This document shows positions 45,278 to 53,456 of a DNA stretch of 64,000 nucleotides, one piece after another. Numbering within the stretch: the stretch's first letter is position 1; the number at the start of each line of letters is the position of its first letter. Below the pieces are notes generated by a model. It had not been told where the DNA came from and ran no database searches. It saw nothing but the letters and a program-made list of their open reading frames with translations. Position numbers and translations under genes: made by a program. Origin of the DNA: Streptomyces liliiviolaceus (GTDB lineage Bacteria; Actinomycetota; Actinomycetes; Streptomycetales; Streptomycetaceae); the NCBI RefSeq assembly GCF_018070025.1, contig NZ_JAGPYQ010000001.1, positions 5,828,001-5,892,000 on the forward strand, read 5' to 3'.

Positions 45278-47089
45278 TCAGGTTCCGGTGGCCGCCGCGA
45301 TGTCCCGGGCGGCGATGTAGCCGAACGTCATCGCCGGTCCGATCGTCGAGCCCGCGCCCGCGTAGCTGTGCCCCATGACGGCCGCGCTGGCGTTCCCGGC
45401 GGCGTACAGGCCGGGGACGACGGATCCGTCCGGGCGCAGCACGCGCGCCCGGGCGTCCGTGCGCAGGCCGCCCTTGGTGCCCAGGTCGCCCGGGACGATC
45501 CTGAAGGCGTGGTAGGGGGCCAGCCACAGCGGTGCCAGGCAGGAGTTCGGGAGGATCGCGGGGTCGGTGTAGTAGTGGTCGTACACACTGTCGCCACGGT
45601 GGAAGTCGCTGTCGGTGCCGCTCCGGGCCAGGCTGTTGAAGCGGTCGACGGTGGTCCGCAGGGCGGCCGCCGGCACGCCGATCGCCTGGGCGAGGGCGTC
45701 GAGCGTCCAGGCCTTGTGGGCGGCGCCTGACTCGTACCACGCGTCGGGGAGGACGAGGGTCGGGGCGATGTCCTTGAAGAGGTAGCGGTTGCGGTAGTTC
45801 TGGTCGACGATCAGCCAGGCCGGGATGTGCGGGGCGGTCGCGTTCCTGTCGTACATGGTGTGCACGACATCGCTGTAGGGCGCCGCCTCGTTGACGAAGC
45901 GCGCTCCGGCGGCGTTGACCAGGAGTCCGCCGGGCAGGGTGCGTTCGGCGAGGCAGAAGTACGGCTGGCCGGGCAGCGGGATGGCCGGGCCCCACCAGGC
46001 GTCGTCCATCAGGTCGAGGGCGCCGCCCGCCTGTTGGCCCGCCCGGATCCCGTCACCCGTGTTCTCCTTCGCGCCGACCGTCCACTCCGTGCCGATGGGC
46101 TGTCGCTGGTACTGGGCGCGCATGGCCGCGTTGTGCTCGAAGCCGCCCGAACCGACGATGACCCCGCGGCGGGCCCTGACCAGGCCGGGGGCGCCGTTCC
46201 TGGTCACCACGGCTCCCGCGGTGGTGCCGTTCTCCGTGTACAGCTCGGTGAGCGGGGTGTTCAGCCACACCGGCACCTGGGCCGCGAGCAGTCCGGCGCG
46301 CAGGCCGGCCGCCAGTGACTGGCCCATGGTGAGGGGCTTCTGGCCGAGGAGCGCGGCCCTGGTCCCGCGGGCCAGGCACTCGGTGGCGACGGCGGCTCCT
46401 TTCACGCTGACCGCGGAGAGGGCGAGCCATTTGTAGTCGGTGCTGAAGACGACCATGCCGCTGGGCACCGGGAGGTACGGGGGGTTCAGCCGGGCGAGTT
46501 CGGCCCCGAGGATGTTCCCGTCGAGCTGGGCGGGTTCGATGGAACGGCCGCCCGGCAGCCCGCCGGGCAGTTCCGGGTAGTAGTCGCTGTAGCCCTCCAT
46601 GAAGCGGAACCGCGACGGGCTGTTGGCCATGACGAAGGAGATCATGGCGGGCCCCTGCCCGAGGAAGGCCTGTCTGCGGTCCGCGGAGACCTCGGGGCCG
46701 ACCACGGCCGCCAGATAGCTCGCCGCCTTGGCCGGGGTGTCGGGGACGCCCGCGGCCAGGATCACCGGGTTGTTGGGAATCCAGATCCCGGCGCCCGAGC
46801 GGGCCGCCGAACCGCCGAAGGTGGCCGCCTTCTCCACGACGACGCAACTGAGTCCCTGTTTCGCGGCCGTCAGCGCGGCGGTCATCCCCGCCGCGCCGGA
46901 CCCGACCACGACGACGTCGTACGTGCCGAGCGGGGGCAGGTCGGCCGCGCGGACCGTACCGGGGAGTCCGGCGGCGAGCGCGAGGCCCGTGCCGGTCGCC
47001 GCGCCGAGCACCCGGCGTCTGGACGGGCCGGCGGGGGAGGAGGGGCGAGGGGCGTTCGTACGTCTTGCGGGGTCCGCGCTTGTGGCCAT
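45278..47089 (-). CDS. Tat-exported FAD flavoprotein, 3-ketosteroid dehydrogenase-like
   Basis: A 603-residue flavoprotein of the KstD / fumarate-reductase flavoprotein family. A Tat signal (SRRRVLGAATGTG, about 23-50) precedes the FAD Rossmann motif VVVVGSGAAGMTAALTA. The C-terminal SYAGAGSTIGPAMTFGYIAA is the hallmark of 3-ketosteroid delta-1-dehydrogenases. Expected reaction is introduction of a C1-C2 double bond into 3-ketosteroids, but the substrate is not proven, and export makes a different respiratory-type dehydrogenase possible. The ATG at 47089 has GGAG 11 nt upstream. Divergent from the CGNR regulator, with a shared operator region. Confidence 0.85.
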   Translation of the reverse strand: MATSADPARRTNAPRPSSPAGPSRRRVLGAATGTGLALAAGLPGTVRAADLPPLGTYDVVVVGSGAAGMTAALTAAKQGLSCVVVEKAATFGGSAARSGAGIWIPNNPVILAAGVPDTPAKAASYLAAVVGPEVSADRRQAFLGQGPAMISFVMANSPSRFRFMEGYSDYYPELPGGLPGGRSIEPAQLDGNILGAELARLNPPYLPVPSGMVVFSTDYKWLALSAVSVKGAAVATECLARGTRAALLGQKPLTMGQSLAAGLRAGLLAAQVPVWLNTPLTELYTENGTTAGAVVTRNGAPGLVRARRGVIVGSGGFEHNAAMRAQYQRQPIGTEWTVGAKENTGDGIRAGQQAGGALDLMDDAWWGPAIPLPGQPYFCLAERTLPGGLLVNAAGARFVNEAAPYSDVVHTMYDRNATAPHIPAWLIVDQNYRNRYLFKDIAPTLVLPDAWYESGAAHKAWTLDALAQAIGVPAAALRTTVDRFNSLARSGTDSDFHRGDSVYDHYYTDPAILPNSCLAPLWLAPYHAFRIVPGDLGTKGGLRTDARARVLRPDGSVVPGLYAAGNASAAVMGHSYAGAGSTIGPAMTFGYIAARDIAAATGT

Positions 47090-47136
47090 GACAGGGCGCT
47101 CCAACCGGACGACGAAGGACAGGGACAGGAGGGGAC

Positions 47137-47159
47137 GGGGTGGGGTGGGGTGGGGTGGG
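47137..47159 (+). repeat. G-tract repeat (GGGGT) with G-quadruplex potential
   Basis: Four GGGG tracts separated by single T and ending in GGG, on the plus strand, in the leader of the KstD-like gene (about 50 nt upstream of its start). On that mRNA the same stretch is C-rich. The number of units could vary. Confidence 0.6.
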
Positions 47160-47331
47160 AGAGAGCGTGCTGTGCCCCGGGGGCCGACGGGGGTCCGGTG
47201 TCCCCGGTTCTGATGCGGAGTCAGGAATGTGGCGCGGGGGTCTTGGGAAGTCAAGGGTCGCGCCGGGCCCGGCCGGGCCGTGCCCCGGTGCTGTGCGACC
47301 GGGCCCCTTGAGCGGACCTTGCAGAGGCAAT

Positions 47332-47354
47332 CGTCACCTGTCAGGATGGTGACG
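47332..47354. promoter_or_regulatory. CGTCACC/GGTGACG operator, copy 1
   Basis: CGTCACC (47332-47338) and GGTGACG (47348-47354) are perfect 7-bp arms 9 nt apart. The right arm touches the GTG start of the CGNR gene. Two further copies are at 48206 and 48245. Autoregulation of the CGNR gene is the simplest reading. Confidence 0.75.
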
Positions 47355-47935
47355 TGAATGTGGATCATGTCTTCGTGTGCGGAAACCCGGCCCTGGACTT
47401 CGCCGCGACCCTCCGCGCCCGCCGCACCCTGCGCTTCGAGATGTTCACGTCACCGGAGCGGCTGGACGCCTGGTACCTGGAGGCGGGGATCGTCGACACC
47501 GTCTCCCCCGGCACGGACACCGACCTCGCGCGGGCCGTCGCCGTACGGGAGGCCGTCTACGAGCTGGTCACCGCCCGGCGTCTCCAAGAGCCCTACGACG
47601 GCACGGCGCTCGCCACGGTGAACGGCGCGGCACGCAGGCCCCCGGCGACACCACAGCTCACCGCGGCGGGGCGGCGGACGGACGCCACACCGGAGGAAGC
47701 ACTGTCCACGGTGGCGCGGCACGCCGTCGAGGTGCTCAGCGGTCCGGACGTTCCGCTGCTCAAAGAGTGCGGCAATCCCGAGTGCACCCGCGTCTACATC
47801 GACCGGTCCCGCGGGATGCGCAGGCAGTGGTGCGGCATGGAGTCCTGCGGGAACAAGCTGAAGGCTGCGGCGTACCGTGCCCGCAAGAAGGAGGCGCGGG
47901 TGCCCGCCGGACGGACCGGCACCCACGCCCGCTGA
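47354..47935 (+). CDS. CGNR zinc-finger (ABATE) regulator
   Basis: A 193-residue protein. The N-terminal part is the ABATE domain typical of CGNR proteins (NPALDFAATLRARRTLRFEM), the C-terminus is the CGNR zinc finger: CGNPECTRVYIDRSRGMRRQ then WCGMESCGNKLKAAAYRARK, with the four Cys. It is expected to be a DNA-binding repressor that senses a small molecule. The GTG at 47354 overlaps the right arm of an operator. Divergent from the KstD-like gene and convergent with a 60-aa gene that carries two more operator copies. Confidence 0.9.
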   Translation: MNVDHVFVCGNPALDFAATLRARRTLRFEMFTSPERLDAWYLEAGIVDTVSPGTDTDLARAVAVREAVYELVTARRLQEPYDGTALATVNGAARRPPATPQLTAAGRRTDATPEEALSTVARHAVEVLSGPDVPLLKECGNPECTRVYIDRSRGMRRQWCGMESCGNKLKAAAYRARKKEARVPAGRTGTHAR

Positions 47936-47977
47936 CGCCCACACCCACTGACGCCCGCGGTCACGGACGCGCGGACC

Positions 47978-48160
47978 TCAGATGCACGTACGTACGAGCC
48001 ACTCGTCGTCGTTGTACGCGTTCCGTGCGGGATCCAGGACCGTGGCCGGCTTCCCCTCGACGGTGTCCGCGAGACGGACCCTCTCCGGCAGTGCGCCGAA
48101 GCGCGCACGGCGTGCCGCCTCGGCGGCATCCGGCACCCGAACCTTCTCGTCCTGCGCCAT
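47978..48160 (-). CDS. Small hypothetical protein, 60 aa, with two operators upstream
   Basis: The ATG at 48160 has GGGAGG 7 nt upstream and opens a 60-codon frame: MAQDEKVRVPDAAEAARRAR, then LPERVRLADTVEGKPATVLD and a final DDEWLVRTCI. It is hydrophilic, with no signal peptide, and looks like a small adaptor or peptide-maturation partner; this is inference. The frame is open for 90 nt upstream but that part overlaps the operators and lacks a start signal. Two CGTCACC/GGTGACG palindromes lie at 46-107 nt before the start, so it is probably in the same regulon as the KstD-like/CGNR pair. Confidence 0.7.
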   Translation of the reverse strand: MAQDEKVRVPDAAEAARRARFGALPERVRLADTVEGKPATVLDPARNAYNDDEWLVRTCI

Positions 48161-48205
48161 TTCCGGCCTCCCGCGTCTCGGAGCCACTCGACACCGCCCA
48201 CGCGG

Positions 48206-48228
48206 CGTCACCTGTCTGACTGGTGACG
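48206..48228. promoter_or_regulatory. CGTCACC/GGTGACG operator, copy 2
   Basis: CGTCACC and GGTGACG, perfect 7-bp arms, 9 nt apart (inner TGTCTGACT). It lies 46 nt upstream of the 60-aa gene. Confidence 0.75.
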
Positions 48229-48244
48229 ATCCTTCCAGAGGGGT

Positions 48245-48267
48245 CGTCACCAGTCAAGACGGTGACG
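48245..48267. promoter_or_regulatory. CGTCACC/GGTGACG operator, copy 3
   Basis: The same 7-bp arms 9 nt apart (inner AGTCAAGAC), extended to GTCGTCACC and GGTGACGAC as 9-bp arms. Its centre is 39 nt from copy 2, close to four helical turns, which would allow paired dimers on one face. Confidence 0.75.
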
Positions 48268-48283
48268 ACCGGCGGAGGGGGGT

Positions 48284-49684
48284 TCAGGAGGTCGTGGCGG
48301 CCCCGCGCTCGCGGTCCGTCAGCGGCGGGCCCGCGAGGTGCGGTTTCTTGCGGCCGAGGCAGACCAGGGCGAGCATGTCGGGCATGAGGAGCCGGGAGGG
48401 CGGCTTCTCCATGCTCATCACGTCCAACAGGATGCGCAGGGCACGGGGGTTGCGCGATCCGGCGTCGACCGCCCTGTCCACGAAGGCGGCCAGGGCCCGC
48501 TCCAGCCGGGTGGGGGGTTCGTCGCTGGCGCCCGGGTAGAACACGTCCTGGCCGACGGCCAGGTTCCAGGCGTTGTCGACCGGACGCGCCGCGCTCCGCT
48601 GGATGCGCCGGGCCGTGCCGGGTGAGCGGAGGTCCTGTCGTTCCAGGACGCGGCGCAGCGCGACGACGCTCTGCGCGGCGGCGCTCAGCCCGTGGCCGTA
48701 GACGGGGTTGTAGCCGGCGACCGCCTCACCGAGCACGGCGAAGCCGTCGGGCCAGCGCGCGGCCTTCTCGTAGTAGCGCCGCCGGTTGGCCGTGCTGCGG
48801 GTGGTGACGACGTCCGTCTCGGGCTCGGCGCCGGCGAGGAGTTCACCGATGACGGGGTGCGGCAGACCGAGCGCGAAGGGCACGAACCGCTCGTTGTCGG
48901 CGCTCGGCCGGCCGCCCCTGGTTCCGGCGAGCGTGACCAGCCAACGGCCGCCCTCGATGGGGGTGATGATGCCGCCCCTGCCGGGGTTCTCGCGGGGGTC
49001 GGCCTGGACGTTGACGATCGGAAAGCCGTCGGCACTCGTGCCCGGGGCACGGTAGATCCGGCTGGCGTAACCGAAGCCGGCGTCGACCGTGCGTTCCGGC
49101 ACCGGCGGGAGCCCCAGGTCCCGCAGCCATTGGGGGGCCCGGCTGCCCCGGCCGCCGGCGTCGATCACCAGATCGGCCGGGAGCGTGCTCTCGGTGTCCG
49201 CCGAACGTATTCGTACGCCGGACACTCGGCGGGCACCGCCTTCCAGGGAGAGCAGTTCGGTCTCCTGGCGCAGGGTGACGCGGTCGTCCGCCAGTACGCG
49301 GTCGCGGATCACCGCGTCGAGCAGATCGCGGCTGCACAGGAGGCTGACGTGGCTGCCATGGGTGAAGCGGCGGAACCACTGTCCCGAGGGGGCCTTGGAC
49401 ACCAGGTCGGCCATGACGGGTGCCCTGCGGGCGCCGCGGTCGACGAGCTGGTCGACGATGCCCGGCAGGAGCTCCTCAAGCGCCTTGACCCCACCGGACC
49501 ACAGGACATGGGCGTGCCGGGCCTGTGGCAGGCCCTTGCGTGGCCGTGGGCCGTCCGGCAGCAGGTCCCGTTCGACGATCGTGACGTCCGCGTGGCGGGC
49601 GAGCGCCGACGCGGCGAGCATGCCCGTCATACCCCCTCCGACGACGATCGCGCGGCGCCGGGGGGTGGACTTCGTGTCGGACAT
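48284..49684 (-). CDS. FAD-dependent monooxygenase/oxidoreductase
   Basis: A 466-residue FAD protein of the UbiH/squalene-epoxidase-like group: GxGxxG near the N-terminus (AIVVGGGMTGMLAASALARH), the DG motif region VIDAGGRGSRAP, and the second FAD motif AVLGEAVAGYNPVYGHGLSA. Expected to hydroxylate or epoxidise a lipophilic substrate with NAD(P)H and oxygen; substrate unknown. The ATG at 49684 has AAAGGG 9 nt upstream. Its stop is 17 nt from the operator pair, on the other side from its promoter, so it is probably not the operators' target. Confidence 0.85.
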   Translation of the reverse strand: MSDTKSTPRRRAIVVGGGMTGMLAASALARHADVTIVERDLLPDGPRPRKGLPQARHAHVLWSGGVKALEELLPGIVDQLVDRGARRAPVMADLVSKAPSGQWFRRFTHGSHVSLLCSRDLLDAVIRDRVLADDRVTLRQETELLSLEGGARRVSGVRIRSADTESTLPADLVIDAGGRGSRAPQWLRDLGLPPVPERTVDAGFGYASRIYRAPGTSADGFPIVNVQADPRENPGRGGIITPIEGGRWLVTLAGTRGGRPSADNERFVPFALGLPHPVIGELLAGAEPETDVVTTRSTANRRRYYEKAARWPDGFAVLGEAVAGYNPVYGHGLSAAAQSVVALRRVLERQDLRSPGTARRIQRSAARPVDNAWNLAVGQDVFYPGASDEPPTRLERALAAFVDRAVDAGSRNPRALRILLDVMSMEKPPSRLLMPDMLALVCLGRKKPHLAGPPLTDRERGAATTS

Positions 49685-49846
49685 GGGTGTGGGCCCTTTC
49701 TGTTGACCGGCGTCGGCGCATGACTGCGGCACGCGGGGCGCGCGGGTACGGGTGATCTCTGTGCGGAGCGCGGGAACCGGGATCTCCCCCGGTCCGGCCG
49801 CCCGTTGATCGAACCATGAGCGGGCCCACCGGCAACCTCGGACCCG

Positions 49847-51103
49847 TCAGGCCCTGTCGCGGTCTCGGTCCTGATCGCGGTCACGGTCGCGATCGTGGTC
49901 ACGGTCACGGTCACGGTCACGGTCGGGATCGTGAGGGTGACCGTCGTGGCCCTGGCGTGCCTTCTGCCAGGCCGCCCACTGTCGCGCCGCCCGCTGCCGG
50001 GCCTCGGCGACGACGGGCGAGGACGACAGGGCGCGGGCCAGCTGCACCATCAGCTGGGGCTGCGCCACCGACCGCAACCGGCCCACGTCCGAGGGGAGTT
50101 CGGCGTCGGACCCGGCGGAGACATGCACCCTGGCCGCCGCGAGCATGGCCGCCTCGGCCACGATCTCCGTGTGGTCCAGCGCCACCGCCCTGTGGACCTC
50201 GTTGTCGAGGTAGGGCGAGCACACCAGGACCCCGTCCAGGATCGTGATCTCCTGCTGGACCAGGCGCACCACGGGAAGGTCCCACCAGTGGGTGTCGGCC
50301 ACCGGCGCCCGCAGGTCGCGCAGTTCGAGCCAGAGCGGTCTCAGGAGCCGACACCGCCGCCAGGCACGGAAGTTGTCCGCGGTGGAGGGGCCGACACGCG
50401 GCAGCGCGAAACCGGCGGCGACGGTGACGCCCGCGACCGCCACGAGGGGCGGTGAGAGGCTCGTGGAGAGGAAGTCCCAGTCGAGACCGCCCCAACGGGC
50501 GCCGATGGCGAGGTACTTGGCGATCTGGTACGACAGGTCGAAGAGCACACCGACGACGATCAGTGTCAGGCCCTTGCGGGTGAGGTCCCGCACCTTGCGC
50601 AGCCAGGCCAGACACATGCCCGCGAGGGTGGCGGTCGCCGCGGTGTGGGCCACCAGGTACAGCAGGATCATCTCGCGCATGTACGGCGTCCTGGCGTAGT
50701 ACGTGTCCAGGTCCCGGGTGCGTTCCACGGGTACGTCGGCCAGGGCGAAGAGCGTGACGATCCCGATGATCACCAGCCCGTAGACGCACACCACGAGACG
50801 GGACGCGCGGGCCACGCGCCCGGGCTCTCCGCCCCTCCAGGCGATCATCAGGACGAGATAGCAGGCGCTGAGCGCGGACATCCCCGAATAGACCAGCGGC
50901 GCGGAGAAGTTGGCGATGCCGGTGAGGTCGTTGACGACGCCGATGGTGGGCGGCGCGGACAGCATGCACACGAGCGCGCCGATGAGCAGGACCGAGATGC
51001 TCGCGGCCATCAGGGGGTCGCGCCAGGCTCCCCGCATGGCCGGCAGATTGAGGACGGCCGTGACCAGAAGGATCACGCCGGGGATGTAGAAGACGACGTC
51101 CAC
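49847..51103 (-). CDS. MAB_1171c-family membrane protein, Asp-Arg repeat tail
   Basis: A 418-residue protein. The N-terminal half has about seven membrane helices (FYIPGVILLVTAVLNLPAMR, SVLLIGALVCMLSAPPTIGV, and so on). The C-terminal half is a soluble domain (YLDNEVHRAVALDHTEIVAE, AAMLAAARVHVSAGSDAEL). The end is a His/Asp/Arg repeat of DRDR type, encoded by a hexamer-like DNA repeat. The family recurs next to ImmA/IrrE peptidases in Streptomyces; function unknown. The GTG at 51103 is preferred; a ribosome-binding site overlaps it closely. Confidence 0.85.
   Translation of the reverse strand: MDVVFYIPGVILLVTAVLNLPAMRGAWRDPLMAASISVLLIGALVCMLSAPPTIGVVNDLTGIANFSAPLVYSGMSALSACYLVLMIAWRGGEPGRVARASRLVVCVYGLVIIGIVTLFALADVPVERTRDLDTYYARTPYMREMILLYLVAHTAATATLAGMCLAWLRKVRDLTRKGLTLIVVGVLFDLSYQIAKYLAIGARWGGLDWDFLSTSLSPPLVAVAGVTVAAGFALPRVGPSTADNFRAWRRCRLLRPLWLELRDLRAPVADTHWWDLPVVRLVQQEITILDGVLVCSPYLDNEVHRAVALDHTEIVAEAAMLAAARVHVSAGSDAELPSDVGRLRSVAQPQLMVQLARALSSSPVVAEARQRAARQWAAWQKARQGHDGHPHDPDRDRDRDRDHDRDRDRDQDRDRDRA
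49856..49930 (+). repeat. TCACGG/TCGCGG hexamer repeat inside the MAB_1171c gene
   Basis: The plus strand shows repeated GGTCAC and GGTCGCGATC units that encode the alternating Asp-Arg tail on the minus strand. Length variation would be in frame, because the unit is 6 nt. Confidence 0.7.
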
Positions 51104-51231
51104 GACCTCACCGCCCTTCCGCGGCCGCGGAGGCCTGTACGAAGGAGGGTGCCGCACACGTCGTTCATGTCGATCGTGTCGTTCATGTCGATCGTGTCGT
51201 TCATGTCGATCGCATGGTTCGAGTGGTTCAT
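51073..51231 (-). CDS. Candidate 52-aa peptide linking the two MAB_1171c genes
   Basis: An ATG at 51231 overlaps the stop of the upstream MAB_1171c gene (ATGA), and the frame runs 52 codons before stopping 31 nt inside the next gene. It encodes MNHSNHA and then three IDMNDT units from an 18-bp DNA repeat, followed by an Arg/Ser-rich end. It may be real and coupled, or may only carry ribosomes from one gene to the next. No family is known. Confidence 0.35.
   Translation of the reverse strand: MNHSNHAIDMNDTIDMNDTIDMNDVCGTLLRTGLRGRGRAVRSWTSSSTSPA
51161..51214 (+). repeat. Three tandem copies of an 18-bp unit
   Basis: TCGTTCATGTCGATCGTG is repeated exactly twice and a third copy ends in CA instead of TG. 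It lies between the two MAB_1171c genes and encodes IDMNDT in the overlapping peptide frame. Unit number may differ between strains. Confidence 0.9.
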
Positions 51232-52424
51232 GTGGGGGACTTCTCGCCGTCCGCGGCCGGGACGGCGCCACCGCTCTCCCGGGCCGCCGCGACGATCGGG
51301 GACGACCTCAGCGCGACCGACACACCGACGGGTGCGGTACGCACCGCGCTGATCTCGGAGTGGTCGGGAAGGACACGCGAGCCGGCGGGCAGTCCCCGGC
51401 CGGCCGCGCGGACCGCGGCGGCGACCATCGCCGCGTGGCCGATCCGGGCGGCCTCGTCGTCGGTGTGCCCGGCGGCGACCGCCGCGGCCCGCGCGCGTGT
51501 ACGGACCCCGGTGTCGAACCACGGCGCCACGAGGCTCAGTCCGTCCTGGATGCCCGCCTCGCGCTGGGTGAGGCGGACCTGGGGCGAGGAGTACCACGGG
51601 ATGGGGCCGGCGAGCGGTGTACGGGGCGAGGCGCGGCCGAGTTCCCGCCACAGGGAGCGGAGCTTGCGATGGGTCTTCGCCGCCCGCCAGTTGGAGACCG
51701 CCCAGGGACCCACGAGAGGCATCAGGAAGCCGACGGTGGCGCAGGGCGCGGACAGCGCGGACAGGAGCGGCGCCAGGGTCGTACTGAGCGCTCCCCAGTC
51801 CTGACCGGCCCAGCGCGCCGCCACCGCGGCCAGTTTGAGGCCGCTGAAGGCCAGGTTCAGGAGCCAGCCGAGGACGAGGATCCACAGGCCGGCCCGCAGC
51901 CAGCCGCTCACCTGGAGCGCCCAGCGCCAGCACAGCACCGTCGTGACGAGCGCGGCGGTCATGTGGGCGACCAGGTACAGCACGATCATCTCGCGGATGT
52001 ACGGGGTCGTCGCGTAGTAGGTGTCGAAGTCCGTGTGCCGGTCCACCGGGGCGTCGCCGAGGGCGAAGAGGACGACCAGCATGACGACGACCAGGGTGTA
52101 TCCGGCCTGCCAGCGCCGCGCGACGCTGCGTACGTGTTCGGGCGGGCCTCCGCGCCAGTGGACGATGAGCAGCAGACAGGCGGCGCTGAAGGCGCTGATG
52201 ATGCCGTACACCAGCGGGCTGGAGAAGTTGGCCGTGCCGGTGGCCTCGTTGACGGCGGTGATCGTGGGAGGCGCGGCGAAGAAGAAGCCCGCGCCGCCGA
52301 GGGCGATCACGAGACAGACGGACCGCACGAGCGGGTCGCGCCAGTCCTTGACCAGGCCCGGCAGTTTGACGGCGAGGCCGATCAGCGTGGCGACGGCCGG
52401 TATGTAGTAGTCCGAGGAGTCCAC
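51228..52424 (-). CDS. MAB_1171c-family membrane protein (paralogue)
   Basis: A 398-residue paralogue of the protein encoded at 49.8-51.1 kb, with the same helices (AAPPTITAVNEATGTANFSS equals the ...SAPPTIGVVNDLTGIANFSA of the other) and the DTYYATTPYIREMIVLYLVAH signature shared by both. The C-terminal half is soluble. The GTG start is 3 nt after the stop of the ImmA-like gene, so translation is coupled. Function unknown; the order peptidase then MAB_1171c is recurrent in Streptomyces. Confidence 0.87.
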   Translation of the reverse strand: MDSSDYYIPAVATLIGLAVKLPGLVKDWRDPLVRSVCLVIALGGAGFFFAAPPTITAVNEATGTANFSSPLVYGIISAFSAACLLLIVHWRGGPPEHVRSVARRWQAGYTLVVVMLVVLFALGDAPVDRHTDFDTYYATTPYIREMIVLYLVAHMTAALVTTVLCWRWALQVSGWLRAGLWILVLGWLLNLAFSGLKLAAVAARWAGQDWGALSTTLAPLLSALSAPCATVGFLMPLVGPWAVSNWRAAKTHRKLRSLWRELGRASPRTPLAGPIPWYSSPQVRLTQREAGIQDGLSLVAPWFDTGVRTRARAAAVAAGHTDDEAARIGHAAMVAAAVRAAGRGLPAGSRVLPDHSEISAVRTAPVGVSVALRSSPIVAAARESGGAVPAADGEKSPT

Positions 52425-52427
52425 CGC

Positions 52428-52991
52428 TCAGACCTGTGGCCGGCGCTGTCCCAGCGAGGCGCCGATCCGGCCGGCGATCCTGCCCCGGTCCATGGCGGCG
52501 CTGTCGGGTTCGCCCTCCAGCCAGACGCGGAAGCGGGTGACCGCCAGCAGTCCGAACCGCTCGGCGTCCGCCTCCTCGCGCCGGTCGAACTCGGTGCGGG
52601 CGGCCACCTTGCGTACCGGCTCCTGCAGTTCGGGGAGTTCGGCGCCGGTGGAGACCATGTGGGCCGCCACCGCCTTGCCCACGACGTGGTTGCCGCAGTC
52701 CCCCTTGAGCATGTGCCACACCTCGTGGAAGAAGATCGCCAGCTGGTGCAGCGGCGTGGCCCGCTTGTCCACCACGATGAGGTCGTAGGCGGGGAGGTCG
52801 AGCCACAGTCCGCTGGCGGTCTGGTGCGGGAACTCCTCCTTGACGAGCCGGACCTCACGGCCCCTCAGCTCGCTCACGGTCGTGACCAGCGCGGCGAACA
52901 GGGCGTCGGGATCCGTGGGCACGGGCAGTGTCAGCCCGTCGACCAGCTGACCGATCAGATTCCGCATCTCTCTGGCTTTGCCTGTGCGCAC
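52428..52991 (-). CDS. ImmA/IrrE-type metallopeptidase-like protein
   Basis: A 187-residue protein with the zinc-protease motif HEVWH (FFHEVWHMLKGDCGNHVVGK, about residues 100-120) and a downstream acidic EEADAERFG that could supply the third ligand. This is the ImmA/IrrE pattern: peptidases that cleave repressors, often found with an XRE antitoxin-like gene, which is absent here. The GTG at 52991 has GGGGAGA upstream; a second GTG at 53015 is possible. It starts a coupled operon with the two MAB_1171c genes. Confidence 0.83.
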   Translation of the reverse strand: MRTGKAREMRNLIGQLVDGLTLPVPTDPDALFAALVTTVSELRGREVRLVKEEFPHQTASGLWLDLPAYDLIVVDKRATPLHQLAIFFHEVWHMLKGDCGNHVVGKAVAAHMVSTGAELPELQEPVRKVAARTEFDRREEADAERFGLLAVTRFRVWLEGEPDSAAMDRGRIAGRIGASLGQRRPQV

Positions 52992-53015
52992 TGCTCTCCC
53001 CGCGAACCTCAGCAC

Positions 53016-53422
53016 GGGCTCCAGCGCGCCCAGCTAGGTAGGCAAATATGTCAAACCAAAGCCGAGTCGGCCACACCGAGCCGGAAGAAGTACACGGAAG
53101 GCAGCGATCTGAAATACCGAACAAACCCGACATGCACTGGTCTGGTCCTGGCGCATCCGTTGCGCTCACGGCCTCCTCCCGTGCGGCAGCCGATCGCCGA
53201 CCGCCCGCCGGGCACGCCTAGCCGCCCGGCACGGCCGCCGTCCTCGACCGGCATCGCCCCTGCTTACAGGGGGTGTTCTGGGACCGGACGCGAAACATGG
53301 CCGGCGCTGTCCGTTCCCCGAGTCCGGCGAAGTCCACGCTTCTCCGCCCTTGAGAAAGGTCTTGATCCAGTCACTCCGTCGCGGCGTGTGCCGCAGCTCA
53401 CGGAGCGCAAGGCTCTGAGCAC
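53016..53422. other. Intergenic region with an AT-richer stretch
   Basis: Bases 53036-53160 are distinctly AT-richer than the surroundings (for example AAATATGTCAAACC) and probably hold the promoter of the peptidase operon. No credible gene is present, although several leftward frames are open. The right part leads into the candidate RNA promoter. Confidence 0.5.
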
Positions 53423-53448
53423 GGAACAAGCGGGAGCGGTCCGCCGTT
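53423..53448 (+). promoter_or_regulatory. ECF-type promoter candidate for the structured RNA
   Basis: GGAAC (53423-53427) and GTT (53446-53448) are exactly 18 nt apart, the spacing of ECF/SigR-type promoters. Transcription would begin about 53455-53458, at the first base of the RNA stem. The -35 differs from the SigR consensus GGAAT by one base. Confidence 0.5.
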
Positions 53449-53456
53449 CTTCTCTA

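Noticed and set aside
51161..51214. CRISPR-like tandem repeats
   Set aside because: Units are 18 bp and directly adjacent with no spacers, and no cas genes are present. It is a simple tandem repeat.
53051..53254. A 67-codon leftward frame upstream of the peptidase
   Set aside because: No ribosome-binding site, mixed codon bias, and it lies in the AT-richer promoter stretch.
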